Shown piece after piece: positions 60,569 to 64,000 of a stretch of DNA of 64,000 nucleotides (positions within the stretch are counted from its first letter, which is position 1; the number at the start of each line of letters is the position of its first letter). The stretch spans positions 2,046,001 through 2,110,000 of the forward strand of contig NZ_LT607803.1 of the NCBI RefSeq assembly GCF_900090195.1, written 5' to 3'. This DNA is from Variovorax sp. HW608 (GTDB lineage: Bacteria; Pseudomonadota; Gammaproteobacteria; Burkholderiales; Burkholderiaceae_C). Both the position numbers and the translations under genes were made by a program. Below the pieces are notes generated by a model. That model worked only from the letters and a program-made list of their open reading frames with translations, searched no databases and was not told the DNA's origin.

Positions 60569-61030
60569 GTGAAAGACACCCTTGTCAGGCCGATCCAGCG
60601 AACCGACCGCGAGCAATGGCTGCCTTTGTGGAGCGGCTACAACGCCTTCTACGACCGGGCAGGAGAGACGGCGCTGGCGCCGTCGATCACAGAGACCACA
60701 TGGGAGCGATTCTTCAGCCCGCTGGAGCCGGTGTTCGCACTCGTCGCGGAGGTCGATGGAAAAGTGGTGGGGATCGCCCACTACCTGTTTCATCGCAGCA
60801 CGACAAGAATCGAGCCCGTGTGCTACCTCCAGGATCTGTTCACCGATCCCGAAGCGCGTGGTCGAGGTGTCGGGCGGGCCTTGATCCAGGGTGTCTACGA
60901 GCAGGCAGGCGAGGCGGGAGCCCGACGGGTCTACTGGCAAACCAAGGCCACGAACGAGGCGGGGCGGGCGCTCTATGACCGTGTGGCCAGGCACATCGGA
61001 TTCATCGTGTATTCACACGAGTTGCCATGA
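60569..61030 (+). CDS. GNAT-family N-acetyltransferase
   Basis: A 153-residue GNAT protein. The acetyl-CoA loop is DPEARGRGVGRALIQGV, followed by WQTKATNEAGRALYDRVA. It starts at GTG 60569 with CAGGAG upstream. Substrate unknown. Divergent from the preceding alpha/beta hydrolase gene. Confidence 0.85.
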   Translation: MKDTLVRPIQRTDREQWLPLWSGYNAFYDRAGETALAPSITETTWERFFSPLEPVFALVAEVDGKVVGIAHYLFHRSTTRIEPVCYLQDLFTDPEARGRGVGRALIQGVYEQAGEAGARRVYWQTKATNEAGRALYDRVARHIGFIVYSHELP

Positions 61031-61151
61031 AGCGCCGACCCCCGAAGCGGTCGAAGGCGCCTGACAGGCGGGCTGGCGTGTTTGTTATCTTTGGTATTAC
61101 ATTCTCGGCACGCCCAGCTTTCCTGGCTTCCGACAACTTTTCGGGGGTGCC

Positions 61152-61418
61152 ATGAGAATTCAGTCCAGTTTCCGCTCGCCGCGCATGCAGCGGCTGCAGT
61201 TCAACGAGGATCCTGTGGACGTCAGGGACCGATACGAATGGACGCTCAGCTACCTGGAGCAGGAATACCCGGTCATCGACCCGGATTCGAGCGAATACAA
61301 CGAGCCATTGATGTTCGAGGTGTATCGGCGGTTGAAGGGGCTCGTGATGAACGGCCTGCCGCCCGCGCGGGCCTTGGAATTGGCGGCCTCCGAGGTGCTG
61401 CGCCCGCTCTCGCACTGA
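61152..61418 (+). CDS. Small protein of unknown function (88 residues)
   Basis: An 88-residue protein without a recognised domain, mostly helical with conserved-looking aromatic and acidic residues (YEWTLSYLEQEYPVIDPDSS). It starts at ATG 61152 after a GGGGG site and an AT-rich stretch that could carry its promoter. Good codon usage supports it as a real gene. The following 61419-61690 gap shows nothing I can name. Confidence 0.55.
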   Translation: MRIQSSFRSPRMQRLQFNEDPVDVRDRYEWTLSYLEQEYPVIDPDSSEYNEPLMFEVYRRLKGLVMNGLPPARALELAASEVLRPLSH

Positions 61419-61690
61419 TCCCGGCCTCGCGAGCCGCGGATTCACCGGCGCGCGGAACCCTTCACCATTCGCACCGAATCCCCGTGAAGAGCACGGCGTT
61501 GAGGCGGCTGCGCGCGCCGGGTTCGATGCCGTAGACGATGGTCTGATGCGCGATGAGGGTGCCCTGGAAGCCGAGTTGTGGAAGTCATGTGCAAAGGCTG
61601 GCAGGACGCCTTCCAGGATCTGTCGCAATGCGGCCAGGACCGTTGCAGTCAGTCCCGGCAGGATGGCTCCAGGCCCACAATGGCGTGCAC

Positions 61691-62263
61691 ATGCTGCTCG
61701 TCTATCGATACCTGTTTCCGGCCATGTGGCTCGGTTGGGCGCTCTACTGGTGGGCGATGTCGCGGAGCGTCAAGCCAACGGTGCGCCACGAGTCGGTTCG
61801 CTCGCGGCTATTGCACATCGTTCCACTCGCGGTGGCCATGGGTCTGCTGTGGCTTCCAAGAGCGCTATTGCCTCTACTCGGAGAACGCATTCTTCCTCGC
61901 GCCGCATGGACCTTTTGGATTGGGGCGGCAGTCACCCTGGCGGGGCTGTTGTTCAGCGTATTGGCGCGCGCCTATCTGGGCGGGAACTGGAGCGGTACGG
62001 TGACGGTCAAGGAGAACCACGAACTCATCACCCGTGGTCCCTACAGCGTTGTCCGTCATCCGATCTACACGGGCCTGCTGCTGGCGATCTTGGGCACCGC
62101 TTTCGCACGCGGCGACCTCGCGGGCGTCGCCGCAGTTGCGCTGGCCTTTTGGGCTTTGTGGCGAAAACTGAACATCGAAGAGCGCTGGATGCGTGAGCAG
62201 TTCGGTGAAAAGTATTTGACTTACAGCCAGCGTGTCGCCGCCCTTGTCCCGTTTCTTTTGTGA
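61691..62263 (+). CDS. Isoprenylcysteine-methyltransferase-like membrane protein
   Basis: A 190-residue membrane protein with about four spans. The C-terminal signature TRGPYSVVRHPIYTGLLLAIL and NIEERWMREQFGEKYLTYSQ match the ICMT/PEMT phospholipid methyltransferase group, which uses S-adenosylmethionine at the membrane. A second such protein lies at 62945-63406. Substrate unknown. ATG 61691 is chosen; the frame runs further upstream without support. Confidence 0.85.
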   Translation: MLLVYRYLFPAMWLGWALYWWAMSRSVKPTVRHESVRSRLLHIVPLAVAMGLLWLPRALLPLLGERILPRAAWTFWIGAAVTLAGLLFSVLARAYLGGNWSGTVTVKENHELITRGPYSVVRHPIYTGLLLAILGTAFARGDLAGVAAVALAFWALWRKLNIEERWMREQFGEKYLTYSQRVAALVPFLL

Positions 62264-62407
62264 GTCGCGGGCAGCAGTCTGTGGCCTGATTCGACATCAC
62301 AGAAGGCAGAATCGATCCGATCGCAGTCAGGGCGCAGGCAGCTTCGAGTGCCTGGAACCACTAAGCTTGCGGTCTTTTGCAACTGAAGAGAAGAAAGGGC
62401 CAGTCTC

Positions 62408-62902
62408 ATGGCAAATAGTTACGCAGAGATTCGGAAGAAGATTGCCGCACTGCAGAAAGAAGCAGACAGCGCTTTGGCGAGGGAAGTGGCCGGAGTCGTT
62501 GAACGCATTCAGGTGGCAATTGCTCATTACGGTCTGACGCCCGAGCAGCTCTTCGGAAAGACTGCGAGGAATCGCAATAAAGAACGTGTCGCCAAGGTTC
62601 AGGTGCAGAAGAAGCAAGGCTCAATTGCATACGGCGACGGGCAAGGCAACACCTGGGGCGGCTGGGGAAAGCGCCCCACTTGGCTGCGTGAGGCCTTGGC
62701 TGCCGGGAAGAACCTGGAGGACTTTCAACTGACCGCCCCAGCGACGAAGCCTGCCACCAGGAAGAAGGCGCAGAAGCGGCGGCCGTCGAGTGTTCTCTAC
62801 AGCGACGGCGCGGGTCGTTCGTGGACCGGTCGGGGCCCGCAACCGCGCTGGCTCAAGGAAGCCATCGCGCAAGGAAAGACGCTGGAGGAAATGCGCAGCT
62901 GA
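62408..62902 (+). CDS. H-NS-family nucleoid protein with duplicated DNA-binding motif
   Basis: A 164-residue H-NS-like protein. The N-terminal helix (AEIRKKIAALQKEADSAL) is the oligomerisation part. Two copies of the C-terminal DNA-binding motif follow: YGDGQGNTWGGWGKRPTWL (about 78-96) and YSDGAGRSWTGRGPQPRWL (about 131-149), joined by a basic linker. Normal family members have one copy. It may bind DNA with higher affinity or bridge. GGGCCAG precedes the ATG only weakly. Confidence 0.88.
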   Translation: MANSYAEIRKKIAALQKEADSALAREVAGVVERIQVAIAHYGLTPEQLFGKTARNRNKERVAKVQVQKKQGSIAYGDGQGNTWGGWGKRPTWLREALAAGKNLEDFQLTAPATKPATRKKAQKRRPSSVLYSDGAGRSWTGRGPQPRWLKEAIAQGKTLEEMRS

Positions 62903-62944
62903 CGGGCCGACTGAGCTACAGGCCCGCGTGTCCTCGGTACATCC

Positions 62945-63406
62945 ATGAACGATCTCGAACTGAAGGTGCCGCCACCCGTCGTTGCGCTGGTCCTGGCAGT
63001 GGCCATGTGGGCCGTGTCGCGGTTCACCCTTGTGTTCGAGGTGGATGCTGCGCTGCGCGTCCCTGTGGCGGCCGCCATCGCCCTCGCTGGCGGTGCGTTC
63101 AGCGCAGCAGGCGTTGCCGCGTTTCGACGTGCCGAGACGACCTTGAACCCGATGAAGCCGGACGCTGCCTCGTCGCTGGTCACCGGCGGCATCTATCGCG
63201 TGACTCGCAATCCGATGTACGTCGGCTTGCTCCTGGTGCTCCTCGCATGGGCTGCGTTCCTGTGCGCGCCGTGGGCACTGATCGGACCGGCGGTATTCGT
63301 GGCCTACATGAACCGCTTCCAGATCGCACCCGAGGAGAGGGCTCTCCTGTCCATGTTCGGCGACGGCTATTCAGCCTACAGGGCCAAGGTTCGCCGCTGG
63401 CTGTAA
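62945..63406 (+). CDS. Isoprenylcysteine-methyltransferase-like membrane protein
   Basis: A 153-residue membrane protein with about four spans and the signature TGGIYRVTRNPMYVGLLLVL plus APEERALLSMFGDGYSAYRA, as for the protein at 61691-62263. The two are not close copies. Function unknown. It follows the H-NS gene by 42 bases on the same strand. Confidence 0.85.
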   Translation: MNDLELKVPPPVVALVLAVAMWAVSRFTLVFEVDAALRVPVAAAIALAGGAFSAAGVAAFRRAETTLNPMKPDAASSLVTGGIYRVTRNPMYVGLLLVLLAWAAFLCAPWALIGPAVFVAYMNRFQIAPEERALLSMFGDGYSAYRAKVRRWL

Positions 63407-63462
63407 GCCTGCAAATGCGGCCCGGTGCGCGCGAAGGGGCGCTGAATGCGCACGTGACCCGG

Positions 63463-63663
63463 TCACTCGATCTTCAGGTGGGTGTCGGCGATGATCTTCC
63501 GATGAAGCGCGATGTCTTCACGGATCGCCTGGGCCATCCGGTCCGGCGCGCCACCAGCGGGATTGACTCCCATGTCGCCCAGGGTCTTGCGCAGGCCGGC
63601 GTCCGCCAGCGCCGTATTCATCGCCTTGTTCAGGCGATCGATCGCCGGGGCTGGCGTGCCGCA
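63463..63663 (-). pseudogene. 3' fragment of a Bug/TctC-family gene
   Basis: The minus strand codes for a C-terminal piece of a TctC-type binding protein: GTPAPAIDRLNKAMNTALAD, then GVNPAGGAPDRMAQAIREDI and a stop at 63463. The upstream 75-80 percent of the gene is missing, replaced by SDR-like sequence in a different frame. It is therefore a remnant of a deletion or recombination, not a gene. Confidence 0.75.
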
Positions 63664-63763
63664 CCGGAGCGTGCAGGTTGGCGGCGATGCCCAGCGCCGG
63701 ATCGCGCGCGGCCAGCGCCTCGCCCACGAAGCCGGCGGCACCGGTGACCAGTACACGGGTCAA
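63661..63763 (-). pseudogene. 5' fragment of an SDR/epimerase-like gene
   Basis: From TTG 63763 the minus strand codes for TRVLVTGAAGFVGEALA, the nucleotide-binding start of an NAD-dependent epimerase, but after about 35 codons it changes into the TctC remnant in another frame. Only the beginning of the gene is left. The joint lies near 63660. Confidence 0.65.
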
Positions 63764-63770
63764 TGAGCTG

Positions 63771-63825
63771 ACCTCGCGCGCAGCGGCGCTTCGGGATTCG
63801 CCTCCGGAACGGCCGCGCGGCTCAT
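63771..63825 (-). repeat. Diverged copy of the repeat found in the caspase-like gene
   Basis: This 55-base stretch matches most of the 60-base unit at 16241-16363, with a few substitutions and one extra base. In one frame it codes for MSRAAVPEANPEAPLR, compared with SRPAVPKANTEAPLR in the caspase gene. It abuts the end of the fumarylacetoacetate-hydrolase-like gene, starting a 21-codon frame (63825-63760) that overlaps the upstream stop as ATGA. Confidence 0.75.
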
Positions 63826-64000
63826 GCCGCGCTCTTCCTTTCGAACGGCACGAAGCGCACCTCGATGGCGCCGAACACCGACTGGCCCGCACCGTCCAGC
63901 ACCTCGAATCGCAACTGCTCGCCGAACTTCAGGAAGCCGGTGCGGGCCTCGCCGTGGGCGAGCGTCTCGATGGCGCGGCGCTCGGCCAGGCAGGCCGAGC
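63822..64000 (-). CDS. Fumarylacetoacetate-hydrolase-family protein, C-terminal part
   Basis: The last 58 residues of a gene that continues past the window edge. RTGFLKFGEQLRFEVLDGAG and SVFGAIEVRFVPF match the C-terminal strand of FAH-family enzymes (fumarylacetoacetase or ketone hydratase type), where TGxLxxGDxVxxE and SIFGAIEQ are usual. Substrate cannot be told. It ends next to the dispersed repeat and the two gene fragments. Confidence 0.7.
   Translation of the reverse strand, partial: SACLAERRAIETLAHGEARTGFLKFGEQLRFEVLDGAGQSVFGAIEVRFVPFERKSAA

Noticed and set aside
61002..61628. 208-residue minus-strand frame near the small gene at 61152
   Set aside because: Poor protein character and antisense to a better-supported small gene.

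Overview
The window comes from a high-GC proteobacterium, most likely of the order Burkholderiales. The evidence is the gene content: Bug/TctC binding proteins, an acetone carboxylase operon with an AcoR-type activator, pobA/pobR, an H-NS of the Burkholderiales short type, and a 1610-residue NAD-glutamate dehydrogenase. I see no rRNA, tRNA, CRISPR array or complete insertion sequence.

Region 1 (1-17.8 kb) is part of a type VI secretion (T6SS) locus merged with an unusual envelope locus. On the plus strand lie a Ser/Thr kinase, a TagH FHA protein and a PP2C phosphatase (the threonine-phosphorylation branch of T6SS control). On the minus strand lie TagF, TssM, TssL and a protein that fuses a caspase-like (C14) peptidase to a TssJ domain. 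Next come an OmpA-like protein, a DUF2807 protein, and a possible surface-fibre module: a lipoprotein with a CsgG-like N-terminus, a peptidoglycan-binding domain and a DUF4384-type domain, a small secreted cysteine protein, and a secreted protein of five 34-residue repeats. A second caspase-like protein, an anti-sigma factor and an ECF sigma factor close the region. Three copies of one bipartite motif (TTGAACCG, 14-bp gap, GCAACCC on the minus strand) precede the OmpA gene, the repeat-protein gene and the anti-sigma gene, which suggests one ECF regulon. Missing T6SS genes (sheath, Hcp, baseplate, ClpV) are probably to the left of the window.

Region 2 (17.9-32.8 kb) is mostly housekeeping and signalling: an MDR oxidoreductase, a TerB/BRCT protein, a small lipoprotein, gnd, a 57-residue transaldolase-tail remnant, transketolase, the giant NAD-glutamate dehydrogenase, a PAS histidine kinase with a FixJ-type regulator, a single-domain receiver, an FHA protein and an unknown protein.

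Region 3 (32.8-41.9 kb) has a four-gene flavoprotein operon (SDR, StyA/IndA-type monooxygenase, flavin reductase, DLH-SnoaL hydrolase) with a divergent AraC regulator. It resembles the known iif/ind indole-to-anthranilate clusters. It is followed by small proteins, a DMT exporter, a TctC binding protein and a glutamate-receptor-like protein.

Region 4 (42-61 kb) is catabolic. It holds acetone carboxylase acxABC behind a sigma-54 promoter and paired palindromes, with its activator downstream. A MarR regulator then diverges from a long ABC-transporter/deacetylase/SDR/SDR/amidase operon, with palindromic operators between them. pobR/pobA for 4-hydroxybenzoate follow. Region 5 (61-64 kb) holds small genes, two isoprenylcysteine-methyltransferase-like membrane proteins, an H-NS protein with a duplicated DNA-binding motif, and a scrambled end made of a TctC fragment, an SDR fragment, a dispersed repeat and the end of a fumarylacetoacetate-hydrolase-family gene.
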